The position numbers and the translations under genes are program-made. A model generated the notes under the pieces. It ran no database searches. It saw only the letters and a list, made by a program, of their open reading frames with translations, and was not told the origin of the DNA. Positions 37,826-46,000 of a DNA stretch of 64,000 nucleotides are shown piece by piece (the first letter of the stretch is position 1; the number at the start of each line of letters is the position of its first letter). The DNA is taken from contig NZ_LMOR01000002.1 of NCBI RefSeq assembly GCF_001424225.1, positions 1 through 64,000 on the forward strand. The letters are read 5' to 3'. Source of the DNA: Microbacterium sp. Leaf151 (GTDB taxonomy: Bacteria; Actinomycetota; Actinomycetes; Actinomycetales; Microbacteriaceae).

Positions 37826-38815
37826 ATGGTGAGCCTGACTGCCGACATGAGCCCTTTGCACCCCGACCGCAACCTGGCTCTGGAGTTGGTGAGGGCGACG
37901 GAAGCGGCATCCATCCGCGCCGTCCCCTTCATCGGGCGAGGCGACAAGGAAGCCGCTGACGGTGCCGCGGTCGACGCGATGCGCGCCTTCTTCAGCACCG
38001 TCAACTTCGACGGCACGATCGTCATCGGCGAGGGCGAGAAGGACAACGCGCCCATGCTCTACAACGGGGAGCGCGTGGGCAGCGGCCGCGGCCCCCAGTG
38101 CGACGTGGCCGTGGATCCGATCGACGGTACCTCGCTGACCGCCGCCGGTCGCCAGAACGCCCTCTCGGTGATCGCGGTGTCCGACCAGGGCACCATGCTC
38201 GAGGCCTCGAGCGTCTTCTACATGGACAAGCTCGTGACCGGTCCCGCGGGAGTGGGTGTCGTCGACATCCGCCTGCCGATCGGTGAGAACATCCGCCTTC
38301 TCGCGAAGGCCCTCGGCAAGCCCGTCGACGAGCTCGTCGTCTCGGTGCTGAACCGCCCGCGGCACGAGCAGCTCATCGCCGACATCCGCGAGGCCGGCGC
38401 CGGCACCCGTCTGATGAGCGACGGCGACGTGGCCGGCGGCATCAACGCGGCCCGTCACAACGCCCGCACCGACATGTGCGTCGGCATCGGCGGCAGCCCC
38501 GAGGGGATCGTGACCGCCTGCGCGATCAAGGCGCTCGGCGGTCACATCCAGGGAGTGCTCGCACCTCGCACCGACGACGAGAAGGAGAAGGGCCGGGATG
38601 CCGGACTTTTGATCGACGGCGAGGTGTACGAGGCCGACGGTCTGGTGAAGGGCAAGAACACGATCTTCGTCGCCACTGGCGTGACCGATGGTCAGCTCGT
38701 TGCGGGCGTGCGCCGCGAGGGCGACTTCCTTTACACCGAAAGCGTCGTTCTGCGTGGGGCGTCGGGGACCCTGCGCCGCATCACGTCGGAACACCTGACG
38801 TCGAAGTGGCTGTGA
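37826..38815 (+). CDS. glpX: Class II fructose-1,6-bisphosphatase
   Basis: A 329-residue GlpX-type phosphatase, the gluconeogenic enzyme of most actinobacteria. Family features are RGDKEAADGAAVDAMR, VIGEGEKDNAPMLYNGE split at GEGEKDNAPM, the metal-binding DPIDGT, GGSPEGIVTACAIKALGG split at GGSPEGIVTA, and a C-terminal FVATGVTDG. Start ATG 37826 was chosen from the promoter position and homology; ATG 37805 is in frame. It is divergent from the class II aldolase gene. Confidence 0.96.
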   Translation: MVSLTADMSPLHPDRNLALELVRATEAASIRAVPFIGRGDKEAADGAAVDAMRAFFSTVNFDGTIVIGEGEKDNAPMLYNGERVGSGRGPQCDVAVDPIDGTSLTAAGRQNALSVIAVSDQGTMLEASSVFYMDKLVTGPAGVGVVDIRLPIGENIRLLAKALGKPVDELVVSVLNRPRHEQLIADIREAGAGTRLMSDGDVAGGINAARHNARTDMCVGIGGSPEGIVTACAIKALGGHIQGVLAPRTDDEKEKGRDAGLLIDGEVYEADGLVKGKNTIFVATGVTDGQLVAGVRREGDFLYTESVVLRGASGTLRRITSEHLTSKWL

Positions 38816-39076
38816 CGCCGGCCCTCCTGGGCTGAGTGGTGCATCTCGCGAGACGGCATCTCGCTGACATGACGGCTGCATGCTGCAACCGTCTCGTCGG
38901 CGGGGGGCCGTTTCGACGTGCAGGGGGCAGCCGTGCGGCGCGCAGATGGTCCGCGCAGGTGCAGTCGGGCGTGTCGTGACGCAAGCGTGACCGGTCTCTC
39001 AGGAGGACTCTGGCACAATCGGTAGAGGTGTCAACGGTGACGCTGTGTTCTTCCGAGACCCGAAGGGGGATCGTCC
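38816..39076. other. Intergenic region between glpX and a small membrane protein gene
   Basis: No gene is seen. GAGACGG near 38849 can pair with CCGTCTC near 38889 across a loop of about 33 bases. GGCACAAT near 39011-39018 is a possible extended -10 for the small gene at 39077. Confidence 0.3.
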
Positions 39077-39289
39077 GTGACTACAGCTCCGACGAACCAG
39101 ACCGCACCTCAGACAGGTGCCCAGGCGGTCATCGCCAGCGCCGTCGACCCGGCACGCCGACCCGACGTACTGCTGCGCGTGCGCCGCGCCGAGGGCCACG
39201 AAGTGAGCGCCTGGTGGATGGTCGGCGCCTTCGTCGGCGTCTCCGCCGCCGTCATCAGCCTGCTCAGTTGGGTGCCCGGCGGCGCCTGA
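39077..39289 (+). CDS. Small membrane protein, uncharacterised
   Basis: A 70-residue protein with a polar N-terminus (TTAPTNQTAPQTGAQAVIAS), a basic segment (PARRPDVLLRVRRAEGHEVS) and a C-terminal transmembrane helix (WWMVGAFVGVSAAVISLLSWV). GTG start at 39077 after AAGGGGGATC. No family is recognised. It is convergent with rmuC, whose stop lies 25 bases beyond. Confidence 0.7.
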   Translation: MTTAPTNQTAPQTGAQAVIASAVDPARRPDVLLRVRRAEGHEVSAWWMVGAFVGVSAAVISLLSWVPGGA

Positions 39290-39313
39290 GCCGCGGGCTC
39301 ACCGACACACCGT

Positions 39314-40654
39314 TCAGGCGTCATCGGCGGCCAGCCCCGCCCTCTCGCGCACATCACCGAGGTCGGCTCCCGAGAGCCGCGGCGATGAAGCGTCTTCATC
39401 CGTCCGCGCGATGGACGACTGTCGTGGATCGGACTCCAGGTCGAGCATCTCGGGTGCCGTCCACCGTCTGGGCACGGAGTCGACGGCGCCGGGAGCCGCG
39501 ACCACGTCGAGCTTGGTCTCATCGATACCGGGGAACTTGCGTGCGGTGACCAGCACCCGTGTCTCGAGCGACCCTGCGAACTTGTTGTAGCTGTCGACCG
39601 TGCGCTCGATGGCGCGGCGGAGGTCGCCCGCGTGGCTCGCGAGGACGCCCACCCGGTCGTACAACTCGGTGCCGAGGGCGAAGAGGGTGCGCGCCTCGTC
39701 TGAGACGTCTTGCTGCGTCCACGTGAAGGCGACTGTCTTCAGCACCGCCCAGAGGTTGACGGGAGAGGCGAGGGCCACTCGACGCGTAAAGGCGTAGTCG
39801 AGGAGGGCCGGATCTTCATCGAGCGCGGACGCCAGCAATGATTCGCTCGGAAGGAAGCAGACGACGAATTCGGGGCTCGTCGTCAGCCCGGCCCAGTAGG
39901 CCTTCTTGGCGAGCGCGTCGACGTGGGCGCGAACGGCGCGTGCGTGTTTCGTCAGGAGCGCCGCGCGCCGCGCTCCTTCCTCGCCGGCGGCCGTGACGGC
40001 GATGGCGCTCGCCTGCAGGTACGCGTCGAGGGGGACCTTGGCATCCACCGCGAGGGCCTTGCCGCCCGGGAGGCGCACCACCATGTCGGGGCGACCCGCG
40101 CCGGCGTCGCTGGAGATCGTCGCCTGCAGGTCGAAGTCGACGTAACGGGTGAGACCGGCCGCCTCGACGACCCGCCGCAACTGCGTCTCGCCCCAGACGC
40201 CGCGGGTCGTGCCGGAACGCATCGCGGAGGCGAGGGACTCGGTGGTGGCGCGGAGTGCTTCGTCGGCCTCGCGCGAGAGCCGCAGCTGCTCGCCGAGCGC
40301 GGAGTACTGCTCGACACGGTCGCGCTCGAGGCCGTCGACCTTGCGCTGCATCGCGTCGAGCGTGTCGCGCACCGGGTCGAGCGCACGCAGGACCGTCTGC
40401 TCGCGACGCTCGCGTTCCTCTCGTGCGGCTTGGTCGGCGCGGGATTGCCCGACCAGCTCTCGGTACAACGCGACCTGATGGTCGAGTTGGGCCTGTACAC
40501 CCACACGTGCCGTCTCGGCGGCGGCGGCACGCGAGCCCAACGCCTGCTGTTCGATCGCAGCCCGCGCGGAGGCCCGCGACGACCCCACGAACCACCCGGC
40601 GGCGACGCCGAGGGCGAGGGCGAGGATCACGAAGAGGAGGGCGCTGGCATCCAT
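39314..40654 (-). CDS. rmuC: DNA recombination protein RmuC
   Basis: A 446-residue RmuC-type protein thought to limit DNA inversions, with a nuclease-like core. One N-terminal transmembrane helix (LLFVILALALGVAAGWFVGS) is followed by a long coiled coil (about 30-150). The conserved domain starts near GTTRGVWGETQLRRVVEAAGL split at GVWGETQLRRVVE, then GRPDMVVRLPGGKALAVDAKVPL split at LAVDAKVPLDAY. ATG at 40654. The frame continues upstream over the exonuclease gene but is not conserved there. Confidence 0.94.
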   Translation of the reverse strand: MDASALLFVILALALGVAAGWFVGSSRASARAAIEQQALGSRAAAAETARVGVQAQLDHQVALYRELVGQSRADQAAREERERREQTVLRALDPVRDTLDAMQRKVDGLERDRVEQYSALGEQLRLSREADEALRATTESLASAMRSGTTRGVWGETQLRRVVEAAGLTRYVDFDLQATISSDAGAGRPDMVVRLPGGKALAVDAKVPLDAYLQASAIAVTAAGEEGARRAALLTKHARAVRAHVDALAKKAYWAGLTTSPEFVVCFLPSESLLASALDEDPALLDYAFTRRVALASPVNLWAVLKTVAFTWTQQDVSDEARTLFALGTELYDRVGVLASHAGDLRRAIERTVDSYNKFAGSLETRVLVTARKFPGIDETKLDVVAAPGAVDSVPRRWTAPEMLDLESDPRQSSIARTDEDASSPRLSGADLGDVRERAGLAADDA

Positions 40655-40709
40655 GTTCCGAGCATGCACCAGACCTCCGACATCGCCGGAGTGACGCCGC
40701 CGGTGGTGC

Positions 40710-41303
40710 TCAGGCGACGGCGCGTTCGACCGCTTCGACCGCGATCTGCGAGACCCGCACGCCGAGGTGCGCGGCCAGGGCGTGCACGTCTTCGGCGCCC
40801 GCGCGGCGCGCGCAGTCGATGGTGATCTCGGCGCAGGCGACGGCGTCGGCGAGCGCGTCATGGTGCGCGAAGGGGGAGCATCCGGCCTCGGCGGCGACGA
40901 GCGGAAGGCGATACGAGGCGAGCGCGTACGTTTTGCGCGACATCTGCACGCTGCAGAGGTAGCGGTAGGGCGGGCACTCGTCGCCCGTCGCGGCGCAGGC
41001 CCGACGCAGCACCGACATGTCGAAGCCGGCGTTGTGCGCAACCAGGACGTCGGCGCCGGCGAAGGCGGTGAGGCGTGCGAGCTGATCGCTCCACGACGGC
41101 GCGTTCACCACGTGGGCGGGCTGGATGCCGTGGATGCCAACGTTGATGGGGGCGAAGTCGTCGTGTCCGGCCGGGGGCTTGATCAACCAGGCGGCGGTCG
41201 CGACCACCCGGCCGCCCCGCACTCGGGCGAGGCCGACCGCGCACGCGGACGCGCCGCTGGAGTTCGCCGTTTCGAAGTCGATCGCGGTGAAGTCCAATGC
41301 CAC
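40710..41303 (-). CDS. DEDDh 3'-5' exonuclease (DNA polymerase III epsilon-like)
   Basis: A 197-residue RNase T/DnaQ-like exonuclease. Exo I is FTAIDFETANSS (Asp9, Glu11), exo II is VAHNAGFDMSVL, and exo III is HHDALADAVACAE with the DEDDh histidine. WLIKPP and the HGI motif (VGIHGIQPAHV) are usual. It lacks a BRCT domain. The GTG at 41303 follows GGGTGG. It probably degrades or proofreads single-stranded ends. Lies upstream of rmuC on the same strand. Confidence 0.93.
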   Translation of the reverse strand: MALDFTAIDFETANSSGASACAVGLARVRGGRVVATAAWLIKPPAGHDDFAPINVGIHGIQPAHVVNAPSWSDQLARLTAFAGADVLVAHNAGFDMSVLRRACAATGDECPPYRYLCSVQMSRKTYALASYRLPLVAAEAGCSPFAHHDALADAVACAEITIDCARRAGAEDVHALAAHLGVRVSQIAVEAVERAVA

Positions 41304-41621
41304 GGATCCACCCTGACCCGCCGCCGCGTCGAAGGGGTGAGGCGCGCCGGGGTCGGCGGCATCCGAGGTGCGGTCGGGTGCGGGGGAGCGCGGACGAGCC
41401 GACCCCGAGACGCGCGCATGCGTCGACGCGGCGGTCGAGGTGGTTGTGGCATCCCTCCCCGACCTGGCCGACGGAGGGGCGGTCGCATTGTCGTACGTCA
41501 CGCACGCGTTCCGCGCGCGACGACACTGATCGCGTCGGCGACGTTGCGTCCCGGAGCTCGACGCGTCGGCGAGAGGAGCCGAGGACGTTGAGCGGGCGGC
41601 GGCCGGGTAACCTGGACTCCC
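41304..41621. other. Divergent intergenic region between the exonuclease gene and ychF
   Basis: 318 bases with no convincing gene. The only signal I can support is TAACCT (41608-41613), ending 8 bases before the ychF GTG. Confidence 0.4.
41608..41613 (+). promoter_or_regulatory. -10 element for ychF
   Basis: TAACCT with 8 bases to the start codon at 41622, compatible with a leaderless mRNA. Confidence 0.5.
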
Positions 41622-42695
41622 GTGGCTCTTACCATCGGAATCGTCGGCCTTCCCAACGTCGGCAAGTCGACCCTCTTCAACGCCCTGACCAAGAACTCGG
41701 TGCTCGCCGCGAACTACCCGTTCGCCACGATCGAGCCCAACGTCGGGGTCGTGAACCTTCCCGATGCGCGGCTGCAGAAGCTCGCCGACGTGTTCAGCAG
41801 CGAGCGTCTCGTGCCGGCCGCGGTGTCGTTCGTCGACATCGCCGGCATCGTGCGCGGAGCCAGCGAAGGTGAGGGCCTCGGCAACCAGTTCCTCGCCAAC
41901 ATCCGTGAGGCGGATGCCATCGCCCAGGTCGTCCGCGGATTCGCCGACGACGACGTGGTCCATGTCGACGGCAAGGTCAACCCCGCCGGCGACATGGAGA
42001 CGATCAACGCCGAGCTCCAGCTCGCCGACCTGCAGACGCTCGAGAAGGCGATCACGCGGTACGAGAAAGAGGTCAAGGGCAAGAAGCTCGACCCCTCGGT
42101 GCTCGACACCGCGAAGGCCGCACAGGACGCGCTTCAGCGCGGCGTGCTGCTCTCGGCATCCGAAATCGACCTCTCGCCGATCCGCGAGCTGGGTCTGCTG
42201 ACCGCGAAGCCCTTCATCTTCGTCTTCAATGTCGATGAGGCCGTGCTCACCGACCCCGCGCGCAAAGATGAACTGTCGGCGCTCGTCGCGCCCGCGAAGG
42301 CCGTCTTCCTGGATGCCAAGATCGAGTCCGAGCTGATCGACCTCGACCCCGAAGATGCCGCCGAGTTGTTGGCATCCACCGGTCAGGACGAGTCCGGCCT
42401 CGACCAGCTCGCCCGCATCGGCTTCGACACGCTCGGCCTGCAGACCTACCTCACCGCGGGGCCGAAGGAAGCGCGCGCGTGGACGATCCCGCAGGGCGCG
42501 AAGGCCCCGCAGGCGGCCGGTGTCATCCACACCGACTTCGAGAAGGGCTTCATCAAGGCGGAGGTCATCTCGTTCGCCGACCTCGTCGAGCTCGGCTCGG
42601 TCGCCGAGGCCCGCTCCAAGGGCAAGGCGCGCCTGGAGGGCAAGGACTACGTCATGCAGGACGGCGACGTGGTGGAGTTCCGCTTCAACAACTGA
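41622..42695 (+). CDS. ychF: Redox-regulated ATPase YchF (OLA1 family)
   Basis: A 357-residue TRAFAC ATPase. G1 is GLPNVGKST (3-12 region), G3 is DIAGIVRGAS, and the altered G4 NVDE (in FVFNVDEAVL) explains the preference for ATP over GTP. A coiled-coil insert follows (about 130-165), and a C-terminal TGS domain includes KGFIKAEVISFADLVELGS split at GFIKAEVISFADL. It binds the ribosome and affects stress translation. GTG start at 41622. Confidence 0.97.
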   Translation: MALTIGIVGLPNVGKSTLFNALTKNSVLAANYPFATIEPNVGVVNLPDARLQKLADVFSSERLVPAAVSFVDIAGIVRGASEGEGLGNQFLANIREADAIAQVVRGFADDDVVHVDGKVNPAGDMETINAELQLADLQTLEKAITRYEKEVKGKKLDPSVLDTAKAAQDALQRGVLLSASEIDLSPIRELGLLTAKPFIFVFNVDEAVLTDPARKDELSALVAPAKAVFLDAKIESELIDLDPEDAAELLASTGQDESGLDQLARIGFDTLGLQTYLTAGPKEARAWTIPQGAKAPQAAGVIHTDFEKGFIKAEVISFADLVELGSVAEARSKGKARLEGKDYVMQDGDVVEFRFNN

Positions 42696-42891
42696 CGGAC
42701 GCCATCATTGGGACGAGCGGGCTCGGGGACTCACGTGGACGGCCTTCGTCCGTCGGCGGCTCGTCGACCACGCCTTGAGGAGCGACAGCGTCGCATCCGG
42801 CTGCGTGCGGTGGTTCATCCCAGACGGGGCGGGCGGGAACGGCAGAGTGCTTCGTCGATGCTCCGTGATCGAGCGGTCGTCGGCACTCCGT

Positions 42892-43131
42892 TCAGCTCGG
42901 GCGAGAGCGTTTCGAATGCCTGAGCGCCGCGACCAGGCATCGAACCTCCCACGCGGTCGCGGCTCCCGTAACGACCGTGAGAACGAGCGCGACGACCCAT
43001 TGCAGCGGGGTGAGGGCGAGCAGCGGCGCGGCGAGGAACGTCACGACGAGCCCACCCGCGAACAGCGCGGCGAAGATGACGAGGAATATCGCATGGCCGG
43101 CGGGAGATCTTCTGGGCTCGTGCTGCGACAT
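42892..43131 (-). CDS. Small two-helix membrane protein, uncharacterised
   Basis: A 79-residue protein with two hydrophobic helices (AIFLVIFAALFAGGLVVTFLA and WVVALVLTVVTGAATAWEV) and a basic C-terminus. No family is recognised. TAGCCT on the minus strand ends 7 bases before the ATG at 43131, as for other leaderless genes here. The 195 bases between ychF and this gene hold nothing identifiable. Confidence 0.7.
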   Translation of the reverse strand: MSQHEPRRSPAGHAIFLVIFAALFAGGLVVTFLAAPLLALTPLQWVVALVLTVVTGAATAWEVRCLVAALRHSKRSRPS

Positions 43132-43138
43132 GTCGAGG

Positions 43139-43144
43139 AGGCTA
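43139..43144 (-). promoter_or_regulatory. -10 element for the two-helix protein gene
   Basis: TAGCCT on the minus strand with 7 bases to the ATG at 43131. Confidence 0.5.
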
Positions 43145-43173
43145 CCCCGACACCGGGTTCCCGTGCTGGGTGA

Positions 43174-43833
43174 TCACGCCGGCACGGCGTAGACCACCCG
43201 GTTGTCGACGTACGTACCGGCATCCCGGTCGAAGACGCCGCCGCAGGTGATGAGCCGCAGCTCGTCACGGGCGGTGGCTCCGAAGACGCGGGCGGTGGGG
43301 AAGGCCGACTTGGGATAGTCGGCGGTCTCGGTGACGCGGTAGTCGTGCGCGACGCCGTCGGCGCCGTACACCTCGACGACGTCCCCCACCGCGAGGTCCT
43401 CTAGAGCCTGGAAAACCGCGGGGCCCGTGGGTGAGTCGACGTGGGCGGCGATGACGGTGGGTCCGTTTCCGCCGGGGCGCCCCCCGCCGGAGAACCATCC
43501 GACCTCGTCGTAGTCGACCGGAACCTCCATGCCCCCGTCGTCGGCGATCCCCAGTTCGATCAACGGCTCGTCGAGCGTGAGGGCCGGGATGACGACGCGT
43601 GCGGGGGCGACGGGTACGGGCGGGGCCGCCGCGTCCACGTCGGGCGGCGCGATCGTCGTGGACGGGGTCGCGACGGCCGTCGGGGCCGGTGGGGAAGGTG
43701 TGGGGGAGGCCGCCTGCGGCGCCGCGCTGCACCCCGCGCAGATCAGCACGGCGACGAGCGCGAACGCGCACGCGGTGCGCGCCGGCCACCCCAGCGGGGT
43801 CTGCCGCCGCGCACCGCGCCGCGCGTCGATCAC
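43174..43833 (-). CDS. Class F sortase
   Basis: A 219-residue cysteine transpeptidase. An N-terminal signal or anchor (about 18-36, ACAFALVAVLICAGCSAAP, with a lipobox-like CAGC) and a Pro/Ala-rich linker precede the sortase barrel. The catalytic triad is His131 (VIAAHVDSP), Cys197 (LITCGG) and Arg212 (DNRVVYA). Class F enzymes attach or process surface proteins in actinobacteria. The GTG at 43833 overlaps the stop of the CHRD-protein gene by four bases, so that protein is its likely partner. Confidence 0.93.
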   Translation of the reverse strand: MIDARRGARRQTPLGWPARTACAFALVAVLICAGCSAAPQAASPTPSPPAPTAVATPSTTIAPPDVDAAAPPVPVAPARVVIPALTLDEPLIELGIADDGGMEVPVDYDEVGWFSGGGRPGGNGPTVIAAHVDSPTGPAVFQALEDLAVGDVVEVYGADGVAHDYRVTETADYPKSAFPTARVFGATARDELRLITCGGVFDRDAGTYVDNRVVYAVPA

Positions 43834-44540
43834 TCGGCCGCGGCCGCGCGGCGGCGCTGGACGACGAAGGCGGTGGCGGCGGCGAGGCCGAGCCCGCCGG
43901 CCGTTGCGGCGAGTCCCCAACCGGAGAACTCACTCGTTGCCGCTCCACCGGCGCCGGTGTCGACCCCGCCGACGGGAATGGACGTCAGCTGGCCGCGGAC
44001 CACTCCGGCGGCGAAATCGACGGTGTGGGAGTCGCCGGTGAAGCCGGCGGGGTTCGCCTCGATCTGCTTGAGCGAGAAGTTCGTCCCGGTGTCGGCACCG
44101 TTGGCGACGACGCCGGTGGTGAAGGGACCCTGCAGGCATCCTGACGAGGTGCGCGGGCCGTCGCCGACGGGCGCGGGGTTGGGGAAGGCGATGCGCGGCG
44201 GGCCGGGCTTGCCGACGGCGGCCTCATGGATGTGCGTCGCCGTCTTCGCCGGGCTCTGGTAGTCGCCGCTGACCCCCTCGAGGCGGATGTCGTAGCAGAT
44301 GATCTCCTGGTCGGAGTTGATGCGGAACGTGAACGTGCCGGTCGCACCGCTCTGCCCCGGTGTCGCCACCCCGTCGTTGTTGATCACCTGGTCGGGCGTC
44401 GCCATCACGGTGAATGCGCTCGTGAACTGCGACGGTTCGTCGACCTCGGTGTCGGCGAAGGCGGGGGAGCCCACGGCCAGCAGGGCGACACCGGCCAGGG
44501 CGCCGATCGTCACCGGGCGGGCGTACGTCTTCTTCGTCAT
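43830..44540 (-). CDS. CHRD-domain surface protein
   Basis: A 236-residue exported protein. The signal peptide ends at SPAFA (about residue 29). A CHRD domain follows (TFRINSDQEIICYDIRLEGV split at INSDQEIICYDI, and THIHEAAVGKPGPPRI). A Gly/Ala-rich stretch, a hydrophobic helix (about 205-226) and a basic tail (QRRRAAAAE) complete it. The C-terminus has the hydrophobic-plus-basic shape of a sorting signal, but no LPxTG is seen. It is co-translated with the class F sortase and divergent from an ECF sigma gene. Confidence 0.85.
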   Translation of the reverse strand: MTKKTYARPVTIGALAGVALLAVGSPAFADTEVDEPSQFTSAFTVMATPDQVINNDGVATPGQSGATGTFTFRINSDQEIICYDIRLEGVSGDYQSPAKTATHIHEAAVGKPGPPRIAFPNPAPVGDGPRTSSGCLQGPFTTGVVANGADTGTNFSLKQIEANPAGFTGDSHTVDFAAGVVRGQLTSIPVGGVDTGAGGAATSEFSGWGLAATAGGLGLAAATAFVVQRRRAAAAE

Positions 44541-44606
44541 CGTCGTGCCTTTCGATCGGGACGCGGAGCGTCCGGTTGAGGGCGTGTACGACAGGGAGCG
44601 GCCGAG

Positions 44607-44644
44607 CGTTCATCTCCGCGGCGAATTGCTCCGCGATGAACGCC
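44607..44644. other. Long hairpin between CHRD gene and ECF sigma gene
   Basis: GCGTTCAT with CGCGG on the left pairs with CCGCG and ATGAACGC on the right, with a CTC bulge and a nine-base loop. It lies midway between two divergent start codons and may be an operator. Confidence 0.5.
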
Positions 44645-44692
44645 GAGCCCGTCGGTGACGTATACCTCGCAGGCCGCCGTCGGGGCGACCGT

Positions 44693-44698
44693 TAGCCT
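44693..44698 (+). promoter_or_regulatory. Likely -10 element of the second sigma operon
   Basis: TAGCCT about 17 bases before the ATG at 44716, with GGAGAGGA between as ribosome-binding site. Confidence 0.4.
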
Positions 44699-44715
44699 CG
44701 GAGAGGACGGCGCGC

Positions 44716-45285
44716 ATGACGGAGTCCGCCGGACGGAGCAGGGAGAGGCGCATGGACGCGTCTCGACGACGCATCGCGGGGGTGGGATTCGACCTCCGCC
44801 GCGCGTTCGACGACGACGGCAGTGCGCTGCTCGGGTATGCCGTGAACGCGCTCCGCGACCGTCCTCTCGCGGAAGATTGCGTGCAGGAGACCTTCTTCCG
44901 CGCCTGGCGAGCGCGGGAGCGATTCGATCCCCGAGAAGCCTCCGAGCGCACCTGGCTGTTCTCGATCGCCCGGAACGTGATCGTGGACGCCCTCCGCGCC
45001 CGCGCCCGGCTGCCCCTCATCGGCGACCACGCGGAGCTCGAAAGTCGGGCGGCGGAGGCAATCGATCCCCTCGAACGGCTGCGGATGCTCGAGGCGCTGT
45101 CGGTGCTCACGGAGGCGCATCGCACGGCCGTCGTCGCGATCCACCTTCACGGTCGCACCTACCAGGAGCTGTCGGATGCCACGGGCGTCCCCGTTGCGAC
45201 CTGGCGCACCCGAACCTTTCACGCACTGCGCGCCCTCCGGGCGCACCTCGAAGAGATGGAGGAGCCCGATGCGCACTCCCGATGA
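44716..45285 (+). CDS. ECF-type RNA polymerase sigma factor
   Basis: A 189-residue sigma-70 family factor. Region 2 is seen as LAEDCVQETFFRAWRARERF split at CVQETFFRAWRA, with ERTWLFSIARNVIVDALRAR split at WLFSIARNVIVDAL. Region 4 is LTEAHRTAVVAIHLHGRTYQ followed by VPVATWRTRTFHALRALR. The ATG at 44716 has GGAGAGGA before it; a second in-frame ATG at 44752 follows GGGAGAGG and is equally possible. It overlaps the next gene by 17 bases. Confidence 0.93.
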   Translation: MTESAGRSRERRMDASRRRIAGVGFDLRRAFDDDGSALLGYAVNALRDRPLAEDCVQETFFRAWRARERFDPREASERTWLFSIARNVIVDALRARARLPLIGDHAELESRAAEAIDPLERLRMLEALSVLTEAHRTAVVAIHLHGRTYQELSDATGVPVATWRTRTFHALRALRAHLEEMEEPDAHSR

Positions 45286-45979
45286 CCGCTGGGCCGAACT
45301 GGTCTCCGCCGCGCTGGCGGGAGAATTGACCCCCGCCGAGTCGGTGGAGTTCGAGGGGCTCCGTCGTTCCGACCCGGAGCGTGACGAAGAGTTCGCCGCG
45401 CTCGAAGGGGTCGCCGGGCGGCTGCGCCAGGGCGATCTCGGATGGACCACCCCCCGCGATGCGGGCGACCTGTTCGCGCGGATCGAGACCTCGCTCGACC
45501 GCGGCGCCTCGACGGCGGTCGGATCAGCGCCGATGGCTCCTCTCGCGCGGCGTCCCCGCCGGTGGGTCGTGCCGCTCGTGGGCGCGGCGTGCCTTGCCGC
45601 GGGTCTCGTGATCGGTGCGAACGGTGCCGGCGCGTTCCGTGCTCCCGCGCCCTCGGGCCCGCCGGGCACCCTCGGCGCCGTGGAGCAGATCGAGGTGCGC
45701 GACGACATCGGCGGCATCGATGTCTCAGCGGAGGTCGTCGCCCACACGTGGGGCACGGAAGCGTACCTGGAGGCGTCGGGACTCGACGTGGGAGCGACGT
45801 ACGAGCTCGTCTTCGTCGGGGAGGACGGCACCGAGTTCAGCGCCGGAGAGGTGCTCGGTTCAGCCGTCCCCATCGTCTGTCGCATGAACGCGGCGGTGCT
45901 GCGCGGCGACGCGGCGCGAATGGAACTGCGAGACACCGGCGATGCCGTCGTCGCTCACGCGGAGCTGCCGGCGGTGTGA
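45269..45979 (+). CDS. Anti-sigma factor (RskA-like), without zinc motif
   Basis: A 236-residue membrane protein. The N-terminal helical domain (RWAELVSAALAGELTPAESVEFE split at ELVSAALAGELTPAES) resembles anti-sigma domains but has no HxxxCxxC zinc motif. One transmembrane helix (VVPLVGAACLAAGLVIGA) and an extracytoplasmic beta-rich domain follow, with one Cys near VPIVCRMN. ATG at 45269 after GGAGGAG, inside the sigma gene. It should control the sigma factor upstream. Confidence 0.85.
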   Translation: MRTPDDRWAELVSAALAGELTPAESVEFEGLRRSDPERDEEFAALEGVAGRLRQGDLGWTTPRDAGDLFARIETSLDRGASTAVGSAPMAPLARRPRRWVVPLVGAACLAAGLVIGANGAGAFRAPAPSGPPGTLGAVEQIEVRDDIGGIDVSAEVVAHTWGTEAYLEASGLDVGATYELVFVGEDGTEFSAGEVLGSAVPIVCRMNAAVLRGDAARMELRDTGDAVVAHAELPAV

Positions 45980-46000
45980 CCCTCTGAACCGCGGGGTGCG

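Noticed and set aside
43830..43920. Upstream start for the sortase at 43920
   Set aside because: It would overlap the CHRD gene by 90 bases with Arg-rich sequence; the GTG at 43833 with four-base overlap fits better.
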